From NCBI GenBank assembly GCA_021521415.1, contig JAIQDT010004988.1:155962-219961 (forward strand): 64,000 nucleotides of DNA, in the 5' to 3' direction. The stretch comes from Bidens hawaiensis. Taxonomy: Eukaryota > Streptophyta > Magnoliopsida > Asterales > Asteraceae. The position numbers and the translations under genes were made by a program. The notes beneath the pieces are model-generated. The model saw nothing but the letters and a program-made list of their open reading frames with translations, had not been told where the DNA came from and searched no databases. This document shows, piece by piece, positions 12,073 through 23,439 of the stretch (positions are counted from its first letter, which is position 1; every line of letters starts with the position of its first letter).

Positions 12073-13207
12073 ATGGGCACAAAGGTGAAAGGCCTCATTA
12101 GAGGCATAAAAAACATCTCCTCACAAATATTTGGTCAGCAAATATATGTTAATTTTTTTTCTTCCATTTATGAAACTAGAATCAAAATATTATATTTTGG
12201 ATCAATGTACATTATGGGTGCAGAAGAAGAAAAAGAACAAGAATTGCAAATTGGGCAGCCGACAGATGTGAAGCATGTCGCGCATATAGGCAGTGATGGG
12301 CCCGCGGTTGAATCTCCAAGCTGGGTATGTGTTAATATTATTGTTAGTGTGATCTTAATGAAGATTTGAATTTTTTTTAAGTAATTTTTATTTTGTTGGG
12401 ATTTAGATGAAGGGGTTTGAATCAAAAGATTCTCAATCTGGACCATTGGAGAAAAGTGGAGCCAAGGGAGAGGCTCCTCAACTCAAATGCGTTTCCGAAG
12501 GTTCGTGTAATCTAAATGTTTAAGTCGTTGAGTCATGAGGGACGTTTATTTCTGAATTAATAATATATTGAGAACTGCAACATTGGATTTAAATATTTAA
12601 CCATTCAATTGTTTGTTATATAAATTGAATAAAACGAATGTAACATTTTCTAGTTTTTGAAACCAATGATCGAAGGCCGATTCAATAACATGTCCATTGT
12701 CCGGTTATGAAATCATTACTTTATAGTTGTATGTATTTATTTAACTTGGAATGAAAGAGATGAAGCTTAAACATGCACTTTTATCACATGAAAACAAAAA
12801 TGTCATCATGGTAATCTTGTCTATTATATTTTGCAGATATAACCCGTAGGAAAGCCCGAAAAGATGATGCGTGTCACAGGAGTACTCACAGTATGGAGAC
12901 ATCGGGAGAACTTCCATTACTACCAAGGTCAACTAAAAACCGTCATCGGTCAATGGATAATAATAATAACAATAAAAACATGGCTTCTGAGACTAAGGAC
13001 TCCTCATCGTCTCAACCACGAAGACACCACCGGGGACCACGTCGTTCTCAAGATCAGAACACGGGTGAGGATTCCAAGCTAGATATCCCAAAAAAGTCTT
13101 CACGACGTATTAGAAAGCCAAAGGGGGAATCTTTAGGTGATGAGGCAAAACGGTCATCCACTAAGTCGACGACAGATGATTCAGAGCTCGGATCGGATGA
13201 CCAATGA
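12073..13207 (+). CDS. ROP-interactive CRIB-motif (RIC-type) protein, four coding exons
   Basis: Coding exons at 12073-12133, 12224-12324, 12407-12500 and 12837-13207 join in phase, all with GT/AG introns, and give about 208 residues ending at TGA. The family's short N-terminal motif is present (MGTKVKGLIRGIKNISSQIF), then the CRIB motif at residues 30-46 (IGQPTDVKHVAHIG), then ESPSWMKGF. The rest is polar and basic (RRKARK, KKSSRRIRKPK), as is common in RIC proteins, whose tails are poorly conserved. RICs bind active ROP/RAC GTPases through the CRIB motif and act as effectors in polar growth and cytoskeletal control at the cell cortex. After HIG this protein has S-D-G where many plant relatives have W-D-G. 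The start is chosen because the N-terminal motif begins at this Met. Which RIC paralogue it is cannot be told. Confidence 0.85.
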
Positions 13208-13642
13208 TACATGAAGTATGAGGATGAATGTAGATTGTTAAGTTTTGTAACGAGTGCAATGAGGGATGCTAGACAGTCGATATGACACGATGCGAAGTTT
13301 GGTCTCTTTTTTGCTTTTTGTATAGCCTTAGTATCTTTACCCATGGAAACAAACATATTGTTGTACACTAACCTTCTTTAACGACTGTTAACTATATTTC
13401 TTGGTTCATATAGAAGCCCAACATTATGTTCTTGTTATATCATGTCAAATCTATGAACATGTATAGTTAAATGGGCGGTGTTGATGCCGACATCGTAAAT
13501 TCGCCAGTTGTCCTGCTTATTGTTGAAAAGAAAAAGCTAAAGTTGTATTTTATCATTCTATCTTATAATAACCCAAATAGATTGTGTATTTTATATAATT
13601 TTTTTTAGAAAAGTTGAACATGAAATTTTAAAAACTTATGTG

Positions 13643-13866
13643 AGGATGAGGTCGGTAGTCGATACCATACCGATAACAACCAATACCGATCTTGAATTTC
13701 TTAAAAACTTGGTACCGGTACTGAAAATACTCGATTCAGTACCAATATCGTAGGCAAATATTCGTTAAATACCGGTACTGATATCGATCCCGATTTTCTT
13801 AAAAAATCGGCACCAATACCATAATGTTTGATTTGGTACTAGTACTCGACACCATTTACTCATCCC
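13643..13866. mobile_element. MITE-like sequence with GGATGAG terminal inverted repeats
   Basis: Left end GGATGAGGTCGGTAGTCGA and right end TCGACACCATTTACTCATCC are imperfect inverted repeats. The body is full of ACCGGTAC/GATACCGAT motifs and encodes nothing. This is typical of non-autonomous plant DNA transposons. No clear target-site duplication was found. A related motif set (TACCG..., ending in GATCTCATCC) occurs at about 10960-11150. Confidence 0.5.
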
Positions 13867-14302
13867 TAAACTCATAACATTTCCGGTGGGTTTAATTTTT
13901 TTATTTTTTCTATTTTATTTTATTTTTTATTTTGTGAAACCCCATTTTATGTTTGGGTTTATGGGTTTCATTTTAGTTCAAAATGGTCTAAAAAATTTTG
14001 CTGGGAAAACCCATCTTATGTTTTGTTTCATGTGCTATTGTGTTTCACATCTTGTGAGTTTTGTTGCAACCCATAAACATAACCCATTACCACCCATAAT
14101 TGATACACAAACTAAAAGACATTTTGGCCTTAAGAGGAAATTAAAGTACTGATTGATACAAATGAATACTTAGAAATGATCATGCAATAACCTCAAAAAC
14201 TTCACTTCCTAATTCTAAACATTCATTTCATATACAAAAAGTGTATGCATTTGTAAGAACCTAATTACATATTGCCTATGAAGTGGCCAACCAACCTCCC
14301 CC

Positions 14303-15682
14303 TTAAACAAACCCAAACCAAACAAACATCACTAGCAATAAAGACACAACTTGATAACCAATTGAACTTGAGCTACTAAAATGTGGAAAGGCAGACTTGG
14401 GATTCTCAACCATCTTACACACCTTCAAGTGACCCAAATTCCCATTAATCTTGACAAATGACCCAAATACCCTTCCATCCAAACACAACTCAGGGTTACC
14501 TTGCACCTCAAGCTTCCTCCCAATCCTTGAAACAAACGTAGCAGAAAATGGAATCCCCCCACTCAAATTATTATTCTTCAAATTCAACTCACTCAACATC
14601 TTCAATCTTTCAAACTCCGTAGGCACTCTCCCAGTCAACTTATTATTATCAAGAGCCAAATAACTCAAATTTGACAAAAACACCCCTATAGAAGACGGAA
14701 TATTACCAACCACCCCTACATTAGATAACATAATTCCAATTATACCCCTTAACTTTCCCCAAATGTCAGGAATCACCCCTCCTAATTCATTCCCACTCAA
14801 AAACAACCCCTTCAAATTACTCATTTCATCAAACACCAAAGGAATCCCACAATTTGAAAACTTATTATAACTCAAATCCAAAAACTCCAAACTTCTTAAA
14901 CCCTTGATACTCGCCGGAAACCCGCCGGAAAAAAGATTCCGGCTAAAATCCAACTTTATCAAACTCCCCAAATCTCCAATACTCGCCGGAATATTCCCTT
15001 CAAACCCATTTCGACTTAAATCAAGAATCTTCAAATTCTTTAACTTTGTCACGTTTTCCGGCAAGATTCCGGCGAGATTGTTGCCGGAAAGTGTAACCTC
15101 TTCAAGATTCGTTAACAAACCAAACCCACTTGGGATCTCGCCCGAAACATTACTTCCGGTGATCACCAACCGCCGTAAGCCCGTCATGTCTCCGATTGAC
15201 TCGGGAAACGACCCGGAAAGACCCGGGTTTTCTATGAAAACCAACTCTTCTAAACCCGACCCGACCCGGGTGAAGGATTGTATGGAAACGGGTCGGGTTG
15301 TGAAGCATTTGTAGAAGAAGAGTTTACGGAGGTAAGGAAACGATGAGAAGAGATTCGGGTCGAAATTGGTGTTATTCGGGTTGCAAGGCGGGTTCGGGTT
15401 GTGATCCGAGACGTAGCCGAAGCTGAGTTCTTGGATGTTGACGGTACCCGGGTCGGAGTCGGTGGGTAAAGTGATGTAGCCGCAAACGACGCCGTGTGGG
15501 GCGGACGAGCATAAGTCGTCCGGGAAGAGTGTCCGCCATGGGATGTCCGAGTTGAGTGACTCAAGGACTCGGTAGACTGATTCTTGCTCTACCGAGTTGA
15601 GACTCGGTTGTGAGTTGGTTGTTGTAATGAGTTGGTATATGAGTAAACAGAGAAAGAGAGTGGTGATAATATTTGGAGCCAT
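14303..15682 (-). CDS. Leucine-rich-repeat protein, Piriformospora indica-insensitive protein 2-like
   Basis: An intron-less gene of 459 residues. Residues 1-24 form a signal peptide (MAPNIITTLFLCLLIYQLI). A conserved cap follows (VYRVLESLNSDIPWRTLFPDDLC, SAPHGVVCGY), diagnostic of the PII-2-like group of plant LRR proteins. About ten plant-type LRRs (LxxLxLSxNxLxGxIP pattern) occupy roughly residues 140-385. The C-terminal region has paired cysteines (ELCLDG, VCKM), a serine run, and a terminal hydrophobic segment (residues about 437-459) with nothing cytoplasmic after it. It is therefore probably anchored at the plasma membrane by that tail or by a GPI anchor, with no kinase domain. In Arabidopsis the PII-2 protein is linked to response to a beneficial root fungus; that role here is inference. 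The gene is more GC-rich than its surroundings. Confidence 0.88.
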   Translation of the reverse strand: MAPNIITTLFLCLLIYQLITTTNSQPSLNSVEQESVYRVLESLNSDIPWRTLFPDDLCSSAPHGVVCGYITLPTDSDPGTVNIQELSFGYVSDHNPNPPCNPNNTNFDPNLFSSFPYLRKLFFYKCFTTRPVSIQSFTRVGSGLEELVFIENPGLSGSFPESIGDMTGLRRLVITGSNVSGEIPSGFGLLTNLEEVTLSGNNLAGILPENVTKLKNLKILDLSRNGFEGNIPASIGDLGSLIKLDFSRNLFSGGFPASIKGLRSLEFLDLSYNKFSNCGIPLVFDEMSNLKGLFLSGNELGGVIPDIWGKLRGIIGIMLSNVGVVGNIPSSIGVFLSNLSYLALDNNKLTGRVPTEFERLKMLSELNLKNNNLSGGIPFSATFVSRIGRKLEVQGNPELCLDGRVFGSFVKINGNLGHLKVCKMVENPKSAFPHFSSSSSIGYQVVSLLLVMFVWFGFV

Positions 15683-17339
15683 TGAAAGATATTGAAAGAT
15701 GAAAGTTTTTGGTGAATAATATTTATGGGACTACAACATGCATGTATGAGAGAGATATAGAGTTAGAGAGTATTTTTGTCTTTTTGTGAAATGGTAATGA
15801 GAGGATCACTGTGAAAGGTGGTGGCAGAGATTTTCTCTCTGAATAAATCACAACAGAAATCTTGTGAAATGACGGAAATAGCCCTGAGTTTTGGGAGAGT
15901 TAAGGGTGGTTTAGTAAATTTACATGAGTAAGGTTAAGGATCCGTCAGTTCTAGTCCTATATACTCCGGCCACGACAAATGGGTTTAGACATGATGGTTG
16001 TTATAGTTTTGGCCCCTTAAGTTTCATTAATTGCATTTGAAAATCACATCGTCAACCTTTTTAACTTTATATGAGGCTGGTTAACTTTGTTTAAATAAAC
16101 AAATGAACCAACATGCAACTCATGGTTTACTTGTTTGTTTGAATTCTAAATGAAGTTAAATTAGCATTTCTTTATTCGCTTGTTTGAATTCTAAAAAAGT
16201 TAAATGAACGAGTGTAAACGAACGTAAATGATCGAATATGATGAATCTAAATGAATGCAAATAAATGAATGAATATGGAGGAAGTAATTGAACGAATATT
16301 GATGAAAATGAGCAACCGTAAATGAACAAACAATAATGAAATTGAACGAAGAAATGAGCTTATTCTTTGTTCTTTTATTTAATTCGTTGAAGTTTAAAAT
16401 TTGATTCAGGTGATGAGTTGATACATTATAGGCCAATTAGTGTTGCTATAGATAATAAAAAAATTTGAATAAACATGTAAATAAGCATGCATAAATGAAC
16501 GAACTAAATATGTGTTTATGTTCTTTTAGTTAAATAACTAATTATTCGTTGATAAATAACAAACTTTTGTCAGACATCGATCAGAGCAACGACGCATCAG
16601 AATGTATAATCACACATAAACGAAAAGAAAAACAAGAACACGAGATTTATCTGTGATTTGGTCAAGACGACCTACGTCCACAATCTACAACTGCAGTTTA
16701 TCTTTTATTAGCGCTATGTAAACAAATACACAAACTTTTATTTCAACGTTCCAACGAATCTTTAATCTTACCGAACAAGTTATCATATTGGAAAGAATAA
16801 CAAAAAGGATAAAATATTATTTACCAAGCGTAAAAAAATAACAAAATGAATTTTCTTTTTCGTGGGTGAAATTAGGAGGTAATTAATTTAAAAGGTAAAA
16901 TTTTGTCACAAGTTGTGTTAAATAAAGTATGGGGTTAAAGTAAAGGGGGTGAAGTGAAAACATATATTGGTGCCGGCGGCGAGGGGACAATAAGACACGA
17001 AAGCTTTAACGTAGTACCAACAAGGGCCGCCGACGCCGCCGACCTGGTCATTCTCCTCATTAAGACCTACGAGGTACAGTCAGTACTGTCTGAAAACAAC
17101 CTTTCATTAAGGTAATAATGTTGCGCCCATGTGTCCTCTATTCACTGCATACTTTTTGCTTCTTTGGTGTTTGTTTTCATGTAAACCATTACTTTGTAAT
17201 CTTATGTTCATACAAAATTCAAAGACAGAGAAAATAATGGACCAACTAAATTTACTTTTTGGACATTGACTTTAGATGTAGTAAATAAGTTCAAATTAAT
17301 AAAAGTTAAAAATATTAGGTTTGTGTTGTGGGATAAATA
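15683..17339. other. Intergenic DNA upstream of the LRR gene
   Basis: The first 150 bases or so after the LRR start codon (read on the minus strand) should hold its 5' UTR and promoter. No core element can be assigned with confidence. At 16140-16530 there are repeated GAACGAA/AAATGAACG motifs of the kind found in decayed small transposons. A GC-rich island at about 16970-17110 contains GCCGCCGACGCCGCCGAC. Nothing coding was recognised. Confidence 0.4.
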
Positions 17340-17348
17340 AGTTATACC

Positions 17349-17911
17349 TAATGCTTTAAAAACCGGTATTTTACTAGTATCAGATTTGGTTCAAAAATGA
17401 TACAATTGGTTAAACTGGAATGTACAGGGAGGTTCAAACGGGTTAAATAATTCACCTATATAGAATATAATTCTATATAAAGACATTTTCAATCCAAAAA
17501 CCCAAAAGTACATTAATAAGCATCACACTTAAACCAAATATCATACATGAACAATGGTCGAGTCAAATAGAAATTTTATACTTTGTATATGAAATTAGTC
17601 GATTACAAAATATGTAAATAAACCAACATGGATTTGCATGATACAAATTGGTTGATTAACTTATCGTCGTTTATCGTGTTTACTCATTTCAATTTTATCC
17701 GCTATGTTAAAAGTCATTTTAAAAATATGGGCCGCAAAAAATATCAAAGATCTTTCGGATTTAAAACCGGTTTGCCGGTTTAAATCGATATTTTTTTTTT
17801 AAAATAGGCGGCACGATGTCCTAGCAAAATGCCCAAAAATATCGGGCTCTAAATACCGGTGGCCTTACGAAAAATCTGGTATAACCGGTACATACCGGTT
17901 TTTAAAACACT
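17349..17911. mobile_element. Putative MITE with TTTAAAAACCGGTA inverted ends
   Basis: Left end (AATGCTTTAAAAACCGGTA) and right end (TACCGGTTTTTAAAACACT) are inverted copies and enclose about 560 bp of non-coding sequence. The inner portions also match (TATCAGAT versus ATCTGGTATA). The flanks AGTTATACC (left) and GGTTATAAC (right) agree at 7 of 9 positions, which suggests a decayed 9-bp duplication of Mutator type. Confidence 0.5.
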
Positions 17912-18440
17912 GGTTATAACGCCATGTTACTCTTGCGTAGGATAACTATCCATCCGTTAATTTAAGTGTTATAAGTTAAATTTAAACAAAACAAAAGGAA
18001 AAATAATTTGTGATTGGTTGCTACTAGGGTGGAGGTGAACCCACTAACAATTTATGTTGGCGGCTTGGTGCCGTTCTGCGAATGGCTAGGTTGGCGCCAC
18101 TCTATGTTAAGCCTGGGATGGTGTGGAGGGCGTCTTCATGTCCATATGATGTGGATGACGTTTCCGTAATAGACCAACTTATGTTAAAAAAAAAGTTATA
18201 GTAGTTAAAATTCATTAATCAAAACTATTAAGGTTTTACTAACCATAACAAATCTGTAAGTTAAAATATGTGATCATGGTAATTTGAATATAACAAAATA
18301 GTGAAAATACTGATCTTTTACAAAATTGGTCACCTTTAAAAGATACGAGGATTATTAGGTCTTTATTTTTTGTCGTTAACATATAAAATAATGCGTGGTA
18401 GTTTTGACTAAATTTATAGTAGGGAACCCTTTTTTTTTTT

Positions 18441-19899
18441 AGAAAATTCCTAAAATAGTCCAAAGTTAGAGAGAGAGTCTCAAAATAATTCATGAAATTT
18501 CATTATTCCAGAAATAGTACAAGTAAATCTATTGGCGCCGATAGGTTTGAAAAAAGTTGAAAAAATCCGATGGTTTTCAAAGATCCAATAGCAAGCTGCC
18601 AAGTGTCCCACTACTCACCTACCCCGGATAGTTTTCCAATGAAATCCGTCTGGACCGATAATTTTAGAATGAAAATCATCTCAAATGAAAACCAAATCCA
18701 AAAATCATGTTTTTTTGAAATTCATCTGAGCCGATTAATTTCAAATAAATTTCGTCTTCGAAGATAATTTTCAAAAAAACATGCAGCACCACCACCATCA
18801 TGATCTCCACTTTCCGGCCACCACCCCACCCACCACCACCACCACCATCATCAAGACTGAGAACTAAACCTGGCTCTCTGTTTTTTCATGCAACGAGTCG
18901 AAATCCAACAACTAACCAAGGTCCAGTTTGATTTAGTTATCTGGTTTTAATGATTTGGACCAAGTTATATAAATTGACCTAATCAGTTATAAGGTTGGAT
19001 CACCAATTTGTTTGAAAATTGAAACCCATGGTGCATTACTACCTTTGATGAAGCAGCACACAACATACAAATACTGATGCATAAGGACTTCTGTTTCAAA
19101 AACCTTTTAGCCACCCTTAACGAAACATTGTATACAAAATTATGGTGTACAAGTAACCTACAAACATGATTCACAACACAGAAACCTGGTTACTGTTGAC
19201 TGCTATTTGCATCTTGATCTTCGTCATTGATATTAATAACAGATCCACTGGAGTTGAGTGGTGTCGTGTCTTGTTTCTGGATATTGTCACTTGAAGAATC
19301 TCCTGCTATTAAGAGCAAGCTGACCCGAGTAGAGTATCAACCCAACAGAATTGATGCCAAAAACAAATGTTGCCGGAAAAGTGGTGGGTGGGGTGTGATG
19401 ATGGTGGTGGTGGTGGTGGGTGGGGTGGCGACCGGAAAGGTGTGATGATGCTGGGCGGGCAATGGAGGTGATGTTTGCTGGAAAAGTGGGAGTGGTGAGG
19501 GTGGAGGTGGCGGTGGGTGGGGTGGTGGCCGGAAAGTGGAGATCATGATGGTGGTGGTGGTGCATGTTTTTTTGAAAATTATCTTTGAAGATGAAATTCA
19601 TTTGAAATTTATTGGCTCAGATGAATTTCAAACAAACATGATTTTTGGAGATGTTTTTCATGGGAGATGATTTTCATTTCAAAATTATCGGTCAAGATGG
19701 ATTTCATTGGAAAATCATCGAGGGTTGGTGAGTAGTGGGACACTTGGCAGCTTAGTATTGGATTTTTGAAAACCATCGGCTTTTTTCAACCTTTTTCAAA
19801 CCTATTGGCGTCGATAGATTTAGTTGGACTATTTCTAGAATAATGAAATTTCATTGACTATTTTGAGACTCTCTCTCTAACTTTGGACTATTTTAAGAA
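18441..19899. mobile_element. Non-autonomous DNA transposon with inverted repeats of about 415 bp (MULE-like)
   Basis: The arm 18441-18855 and the reverse complement of about 19485-19899 match over almost their whole length. Shared landmarks are AAATAGTCCAAAGTTAGAGA, CTATTGGCGCCGATAG (GTC in the other arm), CAAGTGTCCCACTACTCACC and an ACC-repeat stretch with CATCATGATCTCCACTTTCC. The 630-bp centre encodes no recognisable protein. The His- and Pro-rich open frames are artefacts of ACC/GGT microsatellite. Both outer ends abut a run of at least ten T (18430-18440 and 19900-19910), compatible with a 9-11 bp target duplication in a T tract. The structure fits a foldback or Mutator-like non-autonomous element. 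Confidence 0.75.
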
Positions 19900-20389
19900 T
19901 TTTTTTTTTTAATTAGTTTAAAATTGGTTTATGGATGAGAAAGATATATATCATAGGTTTAGAGATTGAAGAAACATGATGGATAAGACATGATTTGAGA
20001 GAGATTAGAAATGACTAATGGAATGGAAATATGGATACACCCACTTATAGCCTTTAGTTGTAGCTTGCAACTCACGTTTATTTTTTTTATTTTTTTATTA
20101 TTATTATCTTTTTTTTTTTGAGATGGAGGTAGCAGCAAATGGTTGTCACCGGTTAGGGATTCCACACATTGTAAAAAGCGTTTGATATTCTTGGGTATTG
20201 GTTTGACGATTAATAATCTTAAAAAAATGATAAGTGATTTGTGCATAACGAGAGGTCAAGACTATTACCCACACAAACGAAGAATAGACAACAAAGAAAA
20301 ATTCAATTAAACTCTAACATATATCTAGAGTACTCGGTAATAAGCACTAAGTATTTGGATGGGCTGTCCACGCATTCGGATTGCTAATG

Positions 20390-20753
20390 CCAAATGGCTT
20401 TTGCTTAAATATGTGATCCATCTTTGTCAAGTTGAGGATGTGTGACAAATGTGACTGGCAGCTTTTCCTGAAGTAGTTCAGTTCTATTTGTACATTTGAT
20501 AATCTGACATCTTATCTTCTTAATATTCTTTGTTGCAAACAACCCAATCACGTAGATGTTGTGTTATGACAAATGGCTTTGGCTTAAATATGTGAACCAT
20601 CTTGATCAAGTTGAGGATGCGTGACAATGTGATTGGCTGCTTATCCTGAAGTACGTAGTTCAGTTCTCTTGTGTTTGTACATTTGATAATCTGACATCTT
20701 ATCTTCTTAATATTCTTTGTTGCAAATAACCCAGTCACATAGATGTTGTGTCA
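20390..20753. repeat. Tandem duplication, unit about 180 bp
   Basis: The block 20390-20562 (CAAATGGCTTTTGCTTAAATA ... TAGATGTTGTG) is repeated at about 20563-20749, with scattered substitutions and small indels such as an extra ACGT in GAAGTACGTAGTTC. No coding potential was recognised. Confidence 0.8.
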
Positions 20754-21106
20754 TGATCTTCTAGAATGTGAACGATTTTTAAGCATGTCAACTGTTGGCA
20801 CGGTGTATGAGTAAGTGTATGGATAAAAATAGAGATTTCTATATATAGAATGGGTTTTTACTTTTTATTCTAACCTAATTCTACATATACACGTGTTTTT
20901 GTTTTTTGAAGGAAAGAGAAAAAAGATCACATAAAAAAAGAAGAAAGAAACTTCAAAGATTCAAGAAAACCGATTTCAACCAATCATACAATTTACATAC
21001 TTTTATTTTTATCTATTTATTTATTATAAAGTGCATTTTGGCTGTTAGCCAATCATGTTTGCTAAGATTTACTTGATAGCATTTTGCACAGAATGCATAA
21101 ACAAAA

Positions 21107-21287
21107 AAGGAATTCTAGGAACACCTCTATTTTGATAAAGCATTCATTAATATGTCTTGTATAGGGCTATATAAGACGTATTGGGTTCTGGTATACCCTC
21201 CGTATAGTTCTATACGAGACGTATAAAATCTTACATAGCCCTATATAAAACGTATATAAGAGTGTATGGGTGTTTTTAGAATTCCCC
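21107..21287. mobile_element. 181-bp MITE, Mutator-type, with perfect 9-bp target duplication
   Basis: Imperfect terminal inverted repeats GGAATTCTAGGAACACC and GGGTGTTTTTAGAATTCC enclose a palindromic body in which TATAGGGCTATATAAGACGTAT recurs inverted. The element is flanked by the direct repeat TAAACAAAA at 21098-21106 and 21288-21296. A perfect 9-bp duplication is the usual signature of Mutator-like transposition. Confidence 0.8.
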
Positions 21288-21909
21288 TAAACAAAATCAA
21301 CATTGAGTGTTTTAAAATACTCTTTTGTTAAATATCACAATGTCAAATAAACTTAACAATAACTAATTTTATATGTATTAAAAACACCGATATCTGATTG
21401 GGCCATCTCATCACGCACAGCCATTGAAACGGTACATGTTTTTTTTTAAAGAAAATTAATTTTCAGCCATAACCTATATAAGTCACTCTCTGGTTAATCT
21501 TCACCACCTCTTAAGTCTTAAGTTAGATAGCTTGATTTGTGATTTGGGGGTGTTTCTCATATGTTCGACCTGAATTCACGGGTATGAGTCTCATCAAACT
21601 CGGATACTCTATTTGTGAAACATTTTCATTATCAAACAATAGTTTTATGCGGGTCATGGGTCTCATCAAACCCGGATAATCCTTAAACATGTTATAACAT
21701 CTTATTTATTTGTGAAACCACTTAATCACCGAACAATAATATTTGCGAGCCATGGGTCTCACCAAACTGGATTGGATAAATGTTAAACGGGTTATAACAT
21801 CTCATTAATTTATGAAACCTTTTCATCATTAAATCCTAATTTAATTTCTATCCTTTGCATATTCTCCGTCTCCGTGATCATCTCCACCAATTAACTTCCG
21901 ATTATCACC

Positions 21910-22428
21910 TAGGGGTGCAAACGAGCCGAGCCGAGCCCGAGCTCGACTAGGCTCTAGCTCGGCTCGTTTAACTTACACAGAACTCGAGCTCGGCTCGTTT
22001 CGAGCTCTATTTTCAAAGCTTGAGCTCGGCTCATAAGTAGATTTTCAAGCTCGAGCTCGGCTCGGGCTTGGCTCGTTTACTATATATCAACTATTTTTTT
22101 ATATTATTATAATTATTTTTATATATTTTTTCTATTATAATTTTATGTATAAAATAATATATATTATTGAGTTATTTTTATTTATTTTCTCATAACATTA
22201 TATATATTAATTCATAATTACTAAATATATATTTTAAAAAATTATATAAATGATAGGCTCGTTAGGCTCGCGAGCTGGCTCGAGCTCGATAATTGAAGTT
22301 TGGGCTCGGGCTCGTTTATTAAAGGAGCTTACTTTTAGGCTCGAGCTCAGGCTCGGACTCGATTCAGCTCGGCTCGATCGAGCTTTTTAACGAGCCAATC
22401 TCGAGTAGCTCGGCTCATTTGCACCCAT
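21910..22428. mobile_element. 519-bp GAGCCGAGC-rich MITE with perfect 9-bp target duplication
   Basis: Terminal inverted repeats AGGGGTGCAAACGAGCCGAGC and GCTCGGCTCATTTGCACCCA flank subterminal tracts made of many GAGCTCG and GGCTCG units, plus a central AT-rich core. The flanks carry the identical 9-mer ATTATCACC at 21901-21909 and 22429-22437. The 9-bp duplication and repeat-rich subterminal regions indicate a non-autonomous Mutator-like element. Confidence 0.85.
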
Positions 22429-22437
22429 ATTATCACC

Positions 22438-23439
22438 CACCATCGTCAACCTCCCCTCTCATGCATAAGCCACCATCGTCAACTACATCAACCGCCCCCT
22501 TTTTTGTTGGATTTATCCTGAATCGCTAAATGAACACCGGTTAATCAGCCACCGGTTCATAATTGGTCGCCTCTTACCTCCTCTTTAATTTATGAAACCC
22601 TATTTGTGTTAACCCGTACCCGTTTTCATCTTCATTACTTATACCACCACCAACACCACGCCAAGCTTGATTCCAGGCCTAGAATGGTTGTTACTTGTGA
22701 CAGATTAGTAACATACAATGGTATCTTGAATTTATAAAAGCATGCATGATTTAGTTTTTGATGTTAATGCTCTCTAATACAAATCTGGGTTAAAATTAAA
22801 TTAAACTTCAATAAAACATATTCACAATATTAAAAAGAAAAATGTAAAATACTCATTTCAATTGGAAGAACTCAAATGTTAAAAAAAAAATACAATGAAT
22901 AAATTAATATATGCGTATTAAATCAAAACAAAACTCAGTTGGAAAATAAAACAAATCATTATAACAAAAATAGCAAAACGATTAAACATAAAAACCTAAA
23001 TAAACCCCAGTAGCGCGGGGGGCTAAAAACTTATATTATAAATAATATATGCTTTTATCTTATTTAGAATACCGTAACAATCCTTATTCCAAATGAACAA
23101 TGGTAACCATATTATTGTTGTAAATTCGTAACAAATACTTGTTTTTATGATTTTTAATCAATGTAAAACACATCAGCACCTGATACTTTTTGGGGGCATA
23201 TCACTTCATTTTTCAATTTTATCTTGTGGTTACTATAACAAGTGGCCGATGCCGTAATTTACCAAACTGATACCAACTGGATTTCATAAAATAATTCGAT
23301 ATAACATATTGCGGTGCGCACATATGATGTATATATGTGTGAACCCTCGGGTGGGCAAAAGTGAAATTGCACTAATTTTGACGTTATTTTACTAATCTCG
23401 TGAAAATAACGTTAAAAGTGACGGACGGTTAATCAGGCA
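22438..23439. other. AT-rich intergenic DNA
   Basis: No gene or clear repeat. At 23006-23022 there is a GC-rich hairpin-like tract (CCCCAGTAGCGCGGGGGG) in otherwise AT-rich sequence. It looks like the end of a mobile element, but no partner was found. Confidence 0.35.

Noticed and set aside
19287..19601. His- and Pro-rich open frames on the minus strand
   Set aside because: They are translations of ACC/GGT microsatellite in the arm and centre of the foldback element. There is no start context or conserved domain.
23000..23035. GC hairpin possibly marking a Helitron 3' end
   Set aside because: The hairpin is followed by CTAAAAACTT rather than a convincing CTRR terminus, and no 5' TC end or Rep/helicase sequence was found.
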